Origin: Desulfurococcales archaeon
Lineage (GTDB): Archaea > Thermoproteota > Thermoprotei_A > Sulfolobales > NBVN01
Length of the DNA stretch: 42,160 bases
Reading direction: 5' to 3'
NCBI GenBank assembly: GCA_015521295.1
Contig: WAOL01000010.1
Coordinates: 1-42,160 of the forward strand
The notes beneath the pieces are model-generated. The model was given only the letters and a program-made list of their open reading frames with translations, searched no databases and was not told the origin of the DNA. Within the stretch, counting starts at the first letter, position 1. Every line of letters starts with the position of its first letter. Shown piece by piece: positions 28,087 through 37,218 of this stretch. A program made the position numbers and the translations under genes.

Positions 28087-28392
28087 TTAACTCCCTTGAG
28101 TAGCCCCCGCGACTAACTCTACAACCTTGGAAACAATTTCACCCTTGTACCGACTATACCTCTCCTCTATTACTCGCTTCATCCTCTCGAAGTCTTCCTG
28201 TGCCTTCTCAAGTTTCACACGGAACTCTTCCTCAATTTCCTTAATCTCATCCTCGCTCAATGATGCGTCGACTTCTGCGCTCCTCAATGACTCTGCTTCC
28301 TCCTTAGCTTTACGTAGTATCTCCTCTGCCTCCCTCTTAGCTCTCTCTACGATCTCCTTAGCTTCCCTCTCAATATCGCTTAAGGAAGACAA
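28087..28392 (-). CDS. atpH: A-type ATP synthase peripheral stalk subunit H
   Basis: IEREAKEIVERAKREAEEILRKAKEEAESLRS coiled coil; first gene of the operon. Confidence 0.8.
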   Translation of the reverse strand: MSSLSDIEREAKEIVERAKREAEEILRKAKEEAESLRSAEVDASLSEDEIKEIEEEFRVKLEKAQEDFERMKRVIEERYSRYKGEIVSKVVELVAGATQGS

Positions 28393-28428
28393 CCTCTCAC
28401 TCCCTAAGATTTGTTAGAAGTTTTCAAA

Positions 28429-28442
28429 TAAGCTTTAGCTTA
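28429..28442. repeat. Inverted repeat TAAGCT-TT-AGCTTA upstream of the ATP synthase operon
   Basis: Perfect 6-bp arms around TT, in the atpH/PCNA divergent intergenic region. Confidence 0.6.
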
Positions 28443-28575
28443 CCGAAAGGAGGCCATCAGCCCTCACACGGTTCTTCATGCTTTTTAAAGCGTCTAATCC
28501 GCTCCGGAGTGGTCCTCATCACGCGCACGCTAATGTTTTTAGAAACTTAATTAACATTACTTCGGGATTGTTGAG

Positions 28576-29322
28576 ATGAGTGAGGAGTATATCGTCAAGT
28601 TTGAGCATTCTAGCGCTAAGCAATTAGTGACGGTCTTGGAGGCGTTAGGGAACATCGTTGATGAGGCGCTATTTAGGTTCACACAGGAGGGCTTGACCGT
28701 TAAGGCGCTGGACCCAGCGCAAATAGCGTTGATAGTTATAAAAATACCTTCGGAGGCATTCCTTGAGTACAGCATAGAGAAAGACCTGGAGGTCGGTGTA
28801 AATGTCAACAATCTCATCAAGACCCTACCCAAACCCAAGAAAGGCGATAAGTTCGTGTTCAAGGCCAATGAGGAATTCTACGAAGTAATAATAGAGGGTA
28901 TGTCAACGAAGAGATACAAGTACAGGTCCATAGAGGTTTCAGCGCAGGAAGTCGGTGAGATAACGCCTGAGTTTAAGGTTTCAGCACTCGTAGTTGCTAG
29001 GGCCTTTAAGGAGGCCCTCAAAGACCTTAAGGGTGCTGGCACAATAACTTTCGCCGCTGAGGATGATCAGTACCTCTACTTAAAGGCGCTAGAGGTAAAT
29101 GCTGAAGCAAGGCTTTCTAGGATGGGAGGATCCATACTTGAGATGGAGGTTAAGGAGCCTTCACGAGCTAACTATGATGAGGACTACATATTAAAGGTGC
29201 TCAACTTGACAGGCGTGACCGATGCCGTAAACATAAAATTTGGGAGCGATGTTCCCCTCTACCTTTCATTCACCCTTGTTGAAGGGGGGAACGTTGAATA
29301 TCTACTGGCGCCAAAGATGTAA
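28576..29322 (+). CDS. pcn: Proliferating cell nuclear antigen (DNA polymerase sliding clamp)
   Basis: FRFTQEGLTVKALDPAQIALIVIKIPSEAFLEY; C-terminal VEGGNVEYLLAPKM. Confidence 0.95.
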   Translation: MSEEYIVKFEHSSAKQLVTVLEALGNIVDEALFRFTQEGLTVKALDPAQIALIVIKIPSEAFLEYSIEKDLEVGVNVNNLIKTLPKPKKGDKFVFKANEEFYEVIIEGMSTKRYKYRSIEVSAQEVGEITPEFKVSALVVARAFKEALKDLKGAGTITFAAEDDQYLYLKALEVNAEARLSRMGGSILEMEVKEPSRANYDEDYILKVLNLTGVTDAVNIKFGSDVPLYLSFTLVEGGNVEYLLAPKM

Positions 29323-29359
29323 TGATAAGATTTTTATTTGACTGATGATAAAAAATTAA

Positions 29360-29830
29360 GTGGGTGCTACCTTGGCCGTCTTAGATTTAGACGAGATAGA
29401 CAAGAAATTAATAAATATTCTCCAAGAAAATGCCGACCTAACGTATGCAGAGCTAGGAAGGATGTTAGGCATAAGTTCTTCTACAGTCTATATGCGTGTT
29501 AAGCGTCTTAAGGAGAGAGGCATTATTAAGAGAATCGTTGCGGAGGTCTCGCCAGAGACCTTGGGATATAATTTAAGATCCTTAGTCTTCCTTGCAGTAG
29601 ACATAAAGAAGTATAATGATATAGTGCAGGCGCTCCTTAAGATTCCGCAGATAAAAGTAATTTACGACATCACAGGGGAATGGACGTTCGCACTAGAGAT
29701 ACTTGTCAGGGATCATAAGGAGCTCTCGGAACTCCTCGACAAGATAGGAACCATTGAAGGCGTTCAGCATACATCAACGGCAGTCGTGCTACGAGTAATT
29801 AAGGAGGACAGAAAGGTAACGCCACCGTGA
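29360..29830 (+). CDS. Lrp/AsnC family transcriptional regulator
   Basis: LDEIDKKLINILQENADLTYAELGRMLGISSSTVYMRVKRLKERGIIK HTH plus RAM-type C-terminal domain. Confidence 0.93.
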   Translation: MGATLAVLDLDEIDKKLINILQENADLTYAELGRMLGISSSTVYMRVKRLKERGIIKRIVAEVSPETLGYNLRSLVFLAVDIKKYNDIVQALLKIPQIKVIYDITGEWTFALEILVRDHKELSELLDKIGTIEGVQHTSTAVVLRVIKEDRKVTPP

Positions 29831-30390
29831 AGCCTGTATTCGGGTACTGTTACTTCACGGTAGATAGGTCAGGGCAATTCACGGAAGTAATAGTTTTTGA
29901 GTATATCGATGAAGACCAGGAATTTGCGGAGATATTATCAGATAATCTTAGGCTACGTGAGGAGTTAATTAAGGTAAGGGAGAACATGCAATCGTTTATT
30001 GATACTGAGGAAGTCAGGGTAAACGGAAAACGTGTTCGCCCGCGAATAATTAAGGCTCTAGTGGGTATTGCGGGTGACCCGTGTAGACCCTATATATCAT
30101 TTATTATCAGGTTTAGGGGAATCCTTAAGCCTGGGTTGAACGTGTATGAGGATAAGTACGAGGAGGACGTTGCTGAGTACGACTACACGGTTACATGGGT
30201 TTTACCCCCAGGAAGCCGTGTTATTGAAGCTGAGTTTGGGTTTAAGTATGAGGTAGGTCCCGATAATGTAGTTTCGTTTAGGGTTCCGAAGGGTTCCTCT
30301 ACTCCTGGGTATGAGAAGATACTGTTTTACCTCCCCCCGCTTTCCGAGAAGCACGTAACTGACGCCAGTAATACTGGAGAGGGCTCTTAA
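29827..30390 (+). CDS. Conserved archaeal-type protein of unknown function
   Basis: 187-aa ORF translationally coupled (ATGA-type overlap) to the Lrp gene; coding-like composition. Confidence 0.65.
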   Translation: MKPVFGYCYFTVDRSGQFTEVIVFEYIDEDQEFAEILSDNLRLREELIKVRENMQSFIDTEEVRVNGKRVRPRIIKALVGIAGDPCRPYISFIIRFRGILKPGLNVYEDKYEEDVAEYDYTVTWVLPPGSRVIEAEFGFKYEVGPDNVVSFRVPKGSSTPGYEKILFYLPPLSEKHVTDASNTGEGS

Positions 30391-31456
30391 CTCCGCATTC
30401 CGCCACACACATACCTAGGGTCTTCATCTTCTCACAACTATACATACTATACTTTTTCCTAGACCCTCTTAACCCCGCCAAATGCTCTACCTGGTAACGA
30501 GCTATTCTCTCGTTGAAATCCGGGAGATTACGCATCAGGTCAACCACGTAATCAACATCCGCACCAATATTCAGGAGAAACGTGGCCAAGGCGAAACGCT
30601 GGTGATGTGAGAGATGTTCGCCCTTAAGCAAGGTATTCATGATCTCCGTTATGCAAGGAGGAAAGAATTTCTCCACGATCTGACCCTTGAGTTCCTCCAT
30701 GAATTTATCTTTCTCTGTACTTAAGAAGCCACGTACGCTACGTACAAGTTCCCTAAGCTCATTAACTTCAGGCATGACGCGCTCCGGGTCAATACTTGCG
30801 GTTGATGTAAGCTCGCTTGCTAACTCAATAATCCTTGATTTGACGGCGTTCTCAAGTAACCTAGCAGCATCACGCTTGTTTAGGTATACATACCCGCGGA
30901 TCACGTACCTATTCACTAATTTCCATTTAGGATCTGAAACAAGTGATTCCGTTAACCGCAGGTAAGTAGGGATAGTCACTCTGAAAGGGTGGCACTCAAC
31001 TATCTCCTTGCCTGTGCGCTTCTCTACGCCCACCACCACTCTATGGCCGCAGATGTTTGACTCTGAGCCAAAATACTCTAACTCAACTCCAAGTTTTCCA
31101 GCTATTATGCTGATTACCTTATCCCTATCCCCCAGCATGAAGTTAACGGCGCGCTTGGCCTCAACATCGGCGTATTTACGTAAAGCCCAAGGATCTACGA
31201 TGACAGCGAACATTAACGCCAAGTAAAACGAAATAACCTCCTGATCCTCATCAAACGAAACCGAGTAGGAGCCTTTCCCCAGCGCTGACCTAACTCTTAG
31301 TAGTCCGCGCTCCTTGAAATCATGTAAGTCAAGTAAGTCATTAAGTGTTAGCTCGGTTCCGTAAGTATGTAGAAGGTACTCCCTTAAGGAGACCATAAAA
31401 GGATACTTAGCGTAGAAGGGCCTTTCCTTAGGCATCTTCTCCAAGCCCCACCACAA
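30299..31456 (-). CDS. priL: DNA primase large subunit
   Basis: FPPCI, YSCEKMKTLGMCVAECGVKSPLQYY: four Fe-S cysteines typical of PriL; YAKYPFM N-terminal pattern. Confidence 0.92.
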   Translation of the reverse strand: MWWGLEKMPKERPFYAKYPFMVSLREYLLHTYGTELTLNDLLDLHDFKERGLLRVRSALGKGSYSVSFDEDQEVISFYLALMFAVIVDPWALRKYADVEAKRAVNFMLGDRDKVISIIAGKLGVELEYFGSESNICGHRVVVGVEKRTGKEIVECHPFRVTIPTYLRLTESLVSDPKWKLVNRYVIRGYVYLNKRDAARLLENAVKSRIIELASELTSTASIDPERVMPEVNELRELVRSVRGFLSTEKDKFMEELKGQIVEKFFPPCITEIMNTLLKGEHLSHHQRFALATFLLNIGADVDYVVDLMRNLPDFNERIARYQVEHLAGLRGSRKKYSMYSCEKMKTLGMCVAECGVKSPLQYYWRQLRASRKAGGGKTVSSHTQE

Positions 31457-31565
31457 GTCGTAAACAACGCTATAATAGGTATCTCACCAGAAAGTCAGTC
31501 ACGGTAATTAATACGGGCGTGTTACGTGTTAAGAGTGACTCTAACTAGTAAGCGAGGAACTTTAA

Positions 31566-31973
31566 TTAAACATTGATCTCTGGTAACAGGTTCTCTCCCT
31601 TTATCTTGACCGATATTCTTGAGAGGGCTTCATATGTCTTCTCGTCGACTAGTACGTCCTCACCCTCTACTAGTATGCCGAGACCCTCGAACGGCGAGAT
31701 CGGCGGGTCAGGGAGGTGAGGATCAGGCTTGTCCCTACCTACGTATACCCACCTGATTTTCCCTTTTCGTTTTATTACGCGGTACCAATAACGCCCAAAG
31801 TACAGGTACTTTAACTTCCTCCCGCCAACGACCTTATGTACTATGTGGAGGGGTTTCAAGTAGTAACCACTGTCCTTTATCCTGTCATTGTACTCGTATA
31901 TCCTAACTCGGTAGGGGGAGTATAACTCCATCACTATCCTATATCCGCCAACTATTCTTAGGCTCTTCACCAT
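31566..31973 (-). CDS. Conserved hypothetical protein
   Basis: 135-aa ORF, no competing frame, coding-like composition (aromatic/basic rich). Confidence 0.6.
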   Translation of the reverse strand: MVKSLRIVGGYRIVMELYSPYRVRIYEYNDRIKDSGYYLKPLHIVHKVVGGRKLKYLYFGRYWYRVIKRKGKIRWVYVGRDKPDPHLPDPPISPFEGLGILVEGEDVLVDEKTYEALSRISVKIKGENLLPEINV

Positions 31974-32021
31974 GATCTCTCTACTCTGATTACCTGTTAC
32001 ATCAGGTATTAAACTTACGGA

Positions 32022-32483
32022 TTATTCTTTACTCAAGCAAATATCCGTTAGTTTGAGTTTAAACCTCTTTAGCTCTTTATAGACATTGTTTTTAAATTTC
32101 TCTAGCTCCTCTGGGGGGACTCCTCGCTCGGCAGCGATTTTCTTCACTTCATCCTCAACTATGGCATATTTCTTATACTTCTCATTTAGAGCTTTCCATG
32201 GTATGCCTTTGAGGGCGTCACCTATTCTCGAATCGTACGGTAAGGCCCCCTTAATCATGAGCACAGCTATTATCGGGTAGCCCACGTACCCTCTATACAC
32301 TGTACCGTTATCGGTGCTACACGCTTCCTTCCGCGTCAGGTCGACGTAGACCGAGTATCTCCGGCTACCGTCGGATGACACCACTGCAGCATTCCTCTCA
32401 TTGGTGAAAGTAATCCTGCCATCCGCTATCGCACCTGCCGCTTCTAGAACCTTTATCTTGGGAGGCATTCTGAGATAAGGCAA
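32022..32483 (-). CDS. Conserved hypothetical protein
   Basis: 153-aa ORF, no competing frame. Confidence 0.6.
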   Translation of the reverse strand: MPYLRMPPKIKVLEAAGAIADGRITFTNERNAAVVSSDGSRRYSVYVDLTRKEACSTDNGTVYRGYVGYPIIAVLMIKGALPYDSRIGDALKGIPWKALNEKYKKYAIVEDEVKKIAAERGVPPEELEKFKNNVYKELKRFKLKLTDICLSKE

Positions 32484-32574
32484 TGCTTACCACCCAGTAT
32501 TCCATATCCTATAAAGCCTATAAAGTAAGAAGTACTGAACAGCGAAAAACCTTATGGGTGAGTTTCCTTGACTA

Positions 32575-33006
32575 CTACTCCTCCTTGGCCCTAATTTTCT
32601 CCGCGTAAGCCTCGGGGCTCAGGAACTTGCTCTCATCTATGGGTTCGGCAGGCTTTATCTTAACTAACCATCCCGCGCCGTAAGGATCCTTATTTATTAG
32701 GTCAGGCGTATCGTAGAGTTCCTCATTAACCTCTAGCACTTCACCAGAGCATGGAGAGTACGCGTCAGCCACGGACTTTACGGATTCCAGTGTAACTATA
32801 GGCTCGCCCGCATTCACCGACCTGCCTGGTTCGGGTAACTCAACGTTCACCACGTACTTTAGCTTTTTCTGTGCGTAATCTGTTATGCCAAGAGTGATTG
32901 TACTGTCCTGAACCTTGATCCACTCGTCGCTTTCAGTGTAGAGTAACCCCTTCTTAACAAGGTATTCACCAAGTTTTGTCTTTACTAGAATATCCTCTGC
33001 ACTCAT
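32575..33006 (-). CDS. gcvH: Glycine cleavage system H protein
   Basis: Lipoyl site VTLESVKSVADAYSPCSGEVLEVNEEL. Confidence 0.96.
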   Translation of the reverse strand: MSAEDILVKTKLGEYLVKKGLLYTESDEWIKVQDSTITLGITDYAQKKLKYVVNVELPEPGRSVNAGEPIVTLESVKSVADAYSPCSGEVLEVNEELYDTPDLINKDPYGAGWLVKIKPAEPIDESKFLSPEAYAEKIRAKEE

Positions 33007-33025
33007 GGGGTTTCACCGAATCACA

Positions 33026-34135
33026 CTATATTAGAGGGAAATCAAGTATTTTAGCTTCATAGGTTTTGCCGCGGATGTCTATGGTTACCTTGAAACCTAT
33101 GTAGGAGTGTGTTGCCTCAATATATCCCATACCAATGCTTCTCCCAAGTACAGGAGAGTACGCCCCGCTAGTTACGTAACCCACAACTTTACCATCGATT
33201 AACACATTGTTCCCGTGCCGGGGGATCCTCCTAACGCCTTTCTTAAGTTTAAATGCTACCCTAAACTTACTTACCCCTTCCCTGTAGATCCTCCTTAGGG
33301 CCTCCTCTCCCAGGAAGCCCCGCTTCTTGAGACTAAGGGCCATCCAGTACCTCGCCTCTATAGGGTTCACGTCGTTCCCTATGTCAACGCCTATGAGTGG
33401 GTACCCCATCTCCAACCTTAGACTATCTCTAGCTATTAGCCCTGCAGGCTTAGCCCCCGCTTTGACCGCTGCCTCAAAGATGTGTTTCCCATGCTTGACT
33501 GTGGTCATGATCTCATATCCGTACGAACGCACCTCTTCACCCGTCCAGCCAGACCTACTCACGAGTATTGCCTCTTCCCCCAGTGCGCTAGGGCGATGTA
33601 GGAATTCAAGTATACTCAAGCTCTCTGCTTCCTTCACGCCTAGCTTCTCAATAACTTCAGGAGCTCGGGGACCCTGAATAGCTATAAGAGCTGTACTCAG
33701 AGTGATATCCTCGATCGTGATGCTATATCCCCACTCCTTAGCCCATTTTAACATCCAGGCGCGATCTTTCTCAATGTTAGGCGCATTAACAACGGCAAGC
33801 CACTCAGTATCACTTAAGTAGTACAGCATGACGTCATCAATAATATACGCATTCTCATTAAGTAGTAGTACTGGGCCACTCATGCGCCCTTCCTTGAACT
33901 TACTCAAGTCCTTGGACACTAATTTCTGGAAGAACTCGAAGATGTTGTCCCCGCGTATGAGGTACCTCCCCATATGCGACACGTCGAACACCGTAACGGA
34001 GTTGCGGGTCGCCATATGTTCTTCAAGGGGGTTCCCGTAGTCCATCGCGGTTATCCATCCCGCGAATTCCCCTACACTGGCACCGTACTTTCTGAGGGTT
34101 TCTAGGAGTGGTGTCTCCCTAGCCGTTTTTAACAC
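33026..34135 (-). CDS. gcvT: Glycine cleavage system T protein (aminomethyltransferase), GTG start
   Basis: AGWITAMDYGNPLEEHMATRNSVTVFDVSHMGR, LIARDSLRLEMGYPLIGVDI. Confidence 0.96.
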   Translation of the reverse strand: MLKTARETPLLETLRKYGASVGEFAGWITAMDYGNPLEEHMATRNSVTVFDVSHMGRYLIRGDNIFEFFQKLVSKDLSKFKEGRMSGPVLLLNENAYIIDDVMLYYLSDTEWLAVVNAPNIEKDRAWMLKWAKEWGYSITIEDITLSTALIAIQGPRAPEVIEKLGVKEAESLSILEFLHRPSALGEEAILVSRSGWTGEEVRSYGYEIMTTVKHGKHIFEAAVKAGAKPAGLIARDSLRLEMGYPLIGVDIGNDVNPIEARYWMALSLKKRGFLGEEALRRIYREGVSKFRVAFKLKKGVRRIPRHGNNVLIDGKVVGYVTSGAYSPVLGRSIGMGYIEATHSYIGFKVTIDIRGKTYEAKILDFPLI

Positions 34136-34291
34136 CTTGAAATTCTCGCGGTGATAGCTGATTAACTTTTACCTAAGCAGGTACACTGCAACATATAAAA
34201 ATTGAGGTGTAATCACAACATTAATCACCGCCTCATGCGTGGATAGTTAAACACTTTTAGTGATACCCCTAATTAGTAAGGGAATGTTAGA

Positions 34292-35701
34292 ATGCCACAT
34301 TACTGGATACCGAACTCCGTTAAAGAAGTGAAGCAGGAGATGCTCAAGGAAATAGGGGTCGATGACATTGAGGAGTTCTTTAAGGACATCCCGGAGCAAC
34401 TTCGTTTGAAGAAGGAATTACGCGTAGGATTCGGCAAGCCTCTGCTTGAACACGAGGTCAGAAGGAAGTTCCTTGAAATGCTAAGTAAAAATAAATTCAC
34501 GGGATTCACGGACGCTCACCGAGTGTTCTTAGGTGGAGGTGTTTGTGTTCATTATATTCCCTCAGTGGTTAAGGCCATAGTGTCCCGAGCAGAATTCTAT
34601 ACTGCCTACACACCCTATCAGCCTGAAATAAATCAAGGCATACTTCAGGCATTCTTTGAGTACCAGAGCCTAATGGCGGAACTCTACGGCGTTGATATAG
34701 TAAATGCCTCAATGTATAATGTGAGCACTGCGGCAGCTGAAGCAGTTAGGATGGCACTCAGGGTTAAGAGAGGAAGGAAGAGAATACTTGTAGCGTCCTC
34801 AGCGCATCCTGAGATTAAGGAGGTTATTAGGACTTGGGTTAAGGGGTTAAACGTTCGGTTAGAGGAGATCCCCTACGGACGAGAAGATGGTGAGCTTGAC
34901 GTTAGTGCACTCCGCACAAAGCTCAGCGATGACGTAGCCGCGGTTTATGTGGAATCCCCTAACTTCTTTGGTGTTATTGAGCGTAAGCTACGTGATATTA
35001 TAGAAGTTACCCATGATGTAGGGGCACTCGCTATAGTGAATGCGAACCCACTCTCATTAGGGGTATTCAAGGGCCCTGGGGAGCTCGGTGCCGACATAGT
35101 GGTTGGAGACGCGCAACCTCTAGGTGTAGGCCTGAACTACGGTGGTCCATCAGCCGGAATATTAGGTATTCAGGATAGAAGGGAACTCTTAAGGCAACTC
35201 CCTGGGAGGCTTGTCGGCATGACTAAAACTGTTGATGGGTCGGAAAACGGCTTCATGCTGATCCTGCAAACTAGGGAGCAACATATAAGGAGAGAGCGCG
35301 CAACATCGAACATTACAACGAATTCCGGCCTTGAAGCAATAGCTGCCGCCGTGTATGTGTCGTTACTCGGTGCTAAAGGTCTTAGGAGGTTGGGCGAGGC
35401 GTTGCTGGGCCGCACTACGTACTTCTTAGAGACCTTACGTAAGCGCGATGTTGAGGCCGTACCACTCTTTGAGAAAGGGCTATACTTCCGTGAGGTCACG
35501 ATCTCCTTCAAGGGCAGAGACGCAAGGGACGTGATAAGCCAATTAGAGAAGCATGGAATCCACGTAGGGCCGCCGTTGTCTAAGTTTTATGATGTGATGC
35601 ACGACTGTAGCTTACTGTGCTTAACGGAACTTCACAGTAAAGATGACATAGATGAGCTAGTAAGTAAGCTAGCCCTAGTACTCGGAGGTGAGGCAGGATG
35701 A
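34292..35701 (+). CDS. gcvPA: Glycine dehydrogenase (decarboxylating) subunit 1
   Basis: FLGGGVCVHYIPSVVKAIVSRAEFYTAYTPYQPEINQGILQAFFEYQSLMAEL. Confidence 0.96.
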   Translation: MPHYWIPNSVKEVKQEMLKEIGVDDIEEFFKDIPEQLRLKKELRVGFGKPLLEHEVRRKFLEMLSKNKFTGFTDAHRVFLGGGVCVHYIPSVVKAIVSRAEFYTAYTPYQPEINQGILQAFFEYQSLMAELYGVDIVNASMYNVSTAAAEAVRMALRVKRGRKRILVASSAHPEIKEVIRTWVKGLNVRLEEIPYGREDGELDVSALRTKLSDDVAAVYVESPNFFGVIERKLRDIIEVTHDVGALAIVNANPLSLGVFKGPGELGADIVVGDAQPLGVGLNYGGPSAGILGIQDRRELLRQLPGRLVGMTKTVDGSENGFMLILQTREQHIRRERATSNITTNSGLEAIAAAVYVSLLGAKGLRRLGEALLGRTTYFLETLRKRDVEAVPLFEKGLYFREVTISFKGRDARDVISQLEKHGIHVGPPLSKFYDVMHDCSLLCLTELHSKDDIDELVSKLALVLGGEAG

Positions 35702-37218
35702 AGTACAGGCAGGCACGCTGGGATGAACCACTAATATTTGAACTAGCCTCTAACCAAGACAGAGAAACATTCCAGCTCGGAGACGACTACTTCGCTAGGC
35801 TAGGTAAGGAAACCCTCACTGAAGTAGCGCAGGACATCGTTCGAAAGGAAGGTCCTAACATACCTAACCTCAGCGAGCCCGAAGTTGTGCGACACTACAC
35901 TCGATTAACTCAAATGTCCTATGGAATAGATGTAGGTGTAGTTCCACTCGGTTCATGCACGATGAAGTACAACCCTAAGATTTGTGAGGACCTAGCAAAC
36001 GACGACAGGATAACATATGCTCATCCCTACATGAATGAGGAGCACCTGCAAGGATTACTGGAAATGCTTTACACCCTGCAGGAGTGGCTAGCTGAATTAA
36101 CTGGTATGGACGTATGCTCCCTACACCCCCCGGCAGGGGCTGCAGGCGAGTTAGCTGGCGTACTAATAATTAGGGAATACCTGCAGGATAAGGGATACAC
36201 GCATAAGGATGAAATCCTAGTACCTGAGAGCGCGCACGGAACGAACCCAGCTAGCGCTGCCATGGCAGGATTTAAAGTAGTACACATACCTGCAGACGAG
36301 AGAGGAAACACGGATCTAAACGCGTTGAAAGCCGCAGTCTCTGATAGGACGGCAGGGATAATGCTAACAAACCCAAGTACACTTGGATTATTTGAAGAGA
36401 AAATAACGGAGGTATCCGACCTGATACACTCTAAAGGAGGGCTCCTTTACTACGATGGAGCAAACCTGAACGGCATACTGGGCATAGCTAGGCCAGGCGA
36501 CATGGGGTTCGACATCGTCCACTTAAACCTGCATAAAACATTCGCGGCACCTCATGGCGGAGGCGGACCAGGAGCAGGCGCCATATGCGTTAAGAAGGAA
36601 CTTGCTGACTACCTGCCTAAACCACTAGTAAGGAGGGAAGGAAGCATGTATTACCTAGACTATAATGTTAGGAAAAGCATAGGGAGGATAACGTGGTTCT
36701 ACGGCAACATCGTGCCAGCTATAAAATCATTTATATACTTAATGATGTTAGGTCCCGAAATACGTGAAGTAGCTGAGGTAGCTGTATTAAACACCAACTA
36801 CTTCATGAAGAAAATCAAGGAGCTTCCAGGAATCGACCTAATCTATGGGCGTGAACGCTGGAGAAAGCACGAGGTCGTAATAAGTTTTGAGAATCTTCAT
36901 CGTGAGACTGGCGTGAGCGCAGAGGACGTAGCGAAAGCCCTACTAGACAGAGGAATACATGCCCCAACAATATACTTTCCTCTCACAGTCCCTGAAGCGC
37001 ATATGGTGGAATTCACGGAAAGTGAAAGTAAGAGAACAATAGACGAAGTAATAAACGCGTACAAGGACATCGTACGCCAAGCGTATGAGGATCCAGGTAA
37101 GCTGAAGGGAGCACCTAGAAACACGTCAGTAGGACGACTAGATGTGCTGAGGGCTAATCACCCAAGGACGTTAGCGCCCACATACAAGTACGTTAGGAAG
37201 AGAAATATCAACGGGTAA
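35698..37218 (+). CDS. gcvPB: Glycine dehydrogenase (decarboxylating) subunit 2
   Basis: PLGSCTMKYNPKI, PESAHGTNPASAAMAGF, HLNLHKTFAAPHGGGGPGAG (PLP Lys). Confidence 0.97.
   Translation: MKYRQARWDEPLIFELASNQDRETFQLGDDYFARLGKETLTEVAQDIVRKEGPNIPNLSEPEVVRHYTRLTQMSYGIDVGVVPLGSCTMKYNPKICEDLANDDRITYAHPYMNEEHLQGLLEMLYTLQEWLAELTGMDVCSLHPPAGAAGELAGVLIIREYLQDKGYTHKDEILVPESAHGTNPASAAMAGFKVVHIPADERGNTDLNALKAAVSDRTAGIMLTNPSTLGLFEEKITEVSDLIHSKGGLLYYDGANLNGILGIARPGDMGFDIVHLNLHKTFAAPHGGGGPGAGAICVKKELADYLPKPLVRREGSMYYLDYNVRKSIGRITWFYGNIVPAIKSFIYLMMLGPEIREVAEVAVLNTNYFMKKIKELPGIDLIYGRERWRKHEVVISFENLHRETGVSAEDVAKALLDRGIHAPTIYFPLTVPEAHMVEFTESESKRTIDEVINAYKDIVRQAYEDPGKLKGAPRNTSVGRLDVLRANHPRTLAPTYKYVRKRNING

Noticed and set aside
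34136-34291. Glycine riboswitch upstream of the gcv genes
   Set aside because: No conserved aptamer-like structure visible and such riboswitches are not expected in this lineage.
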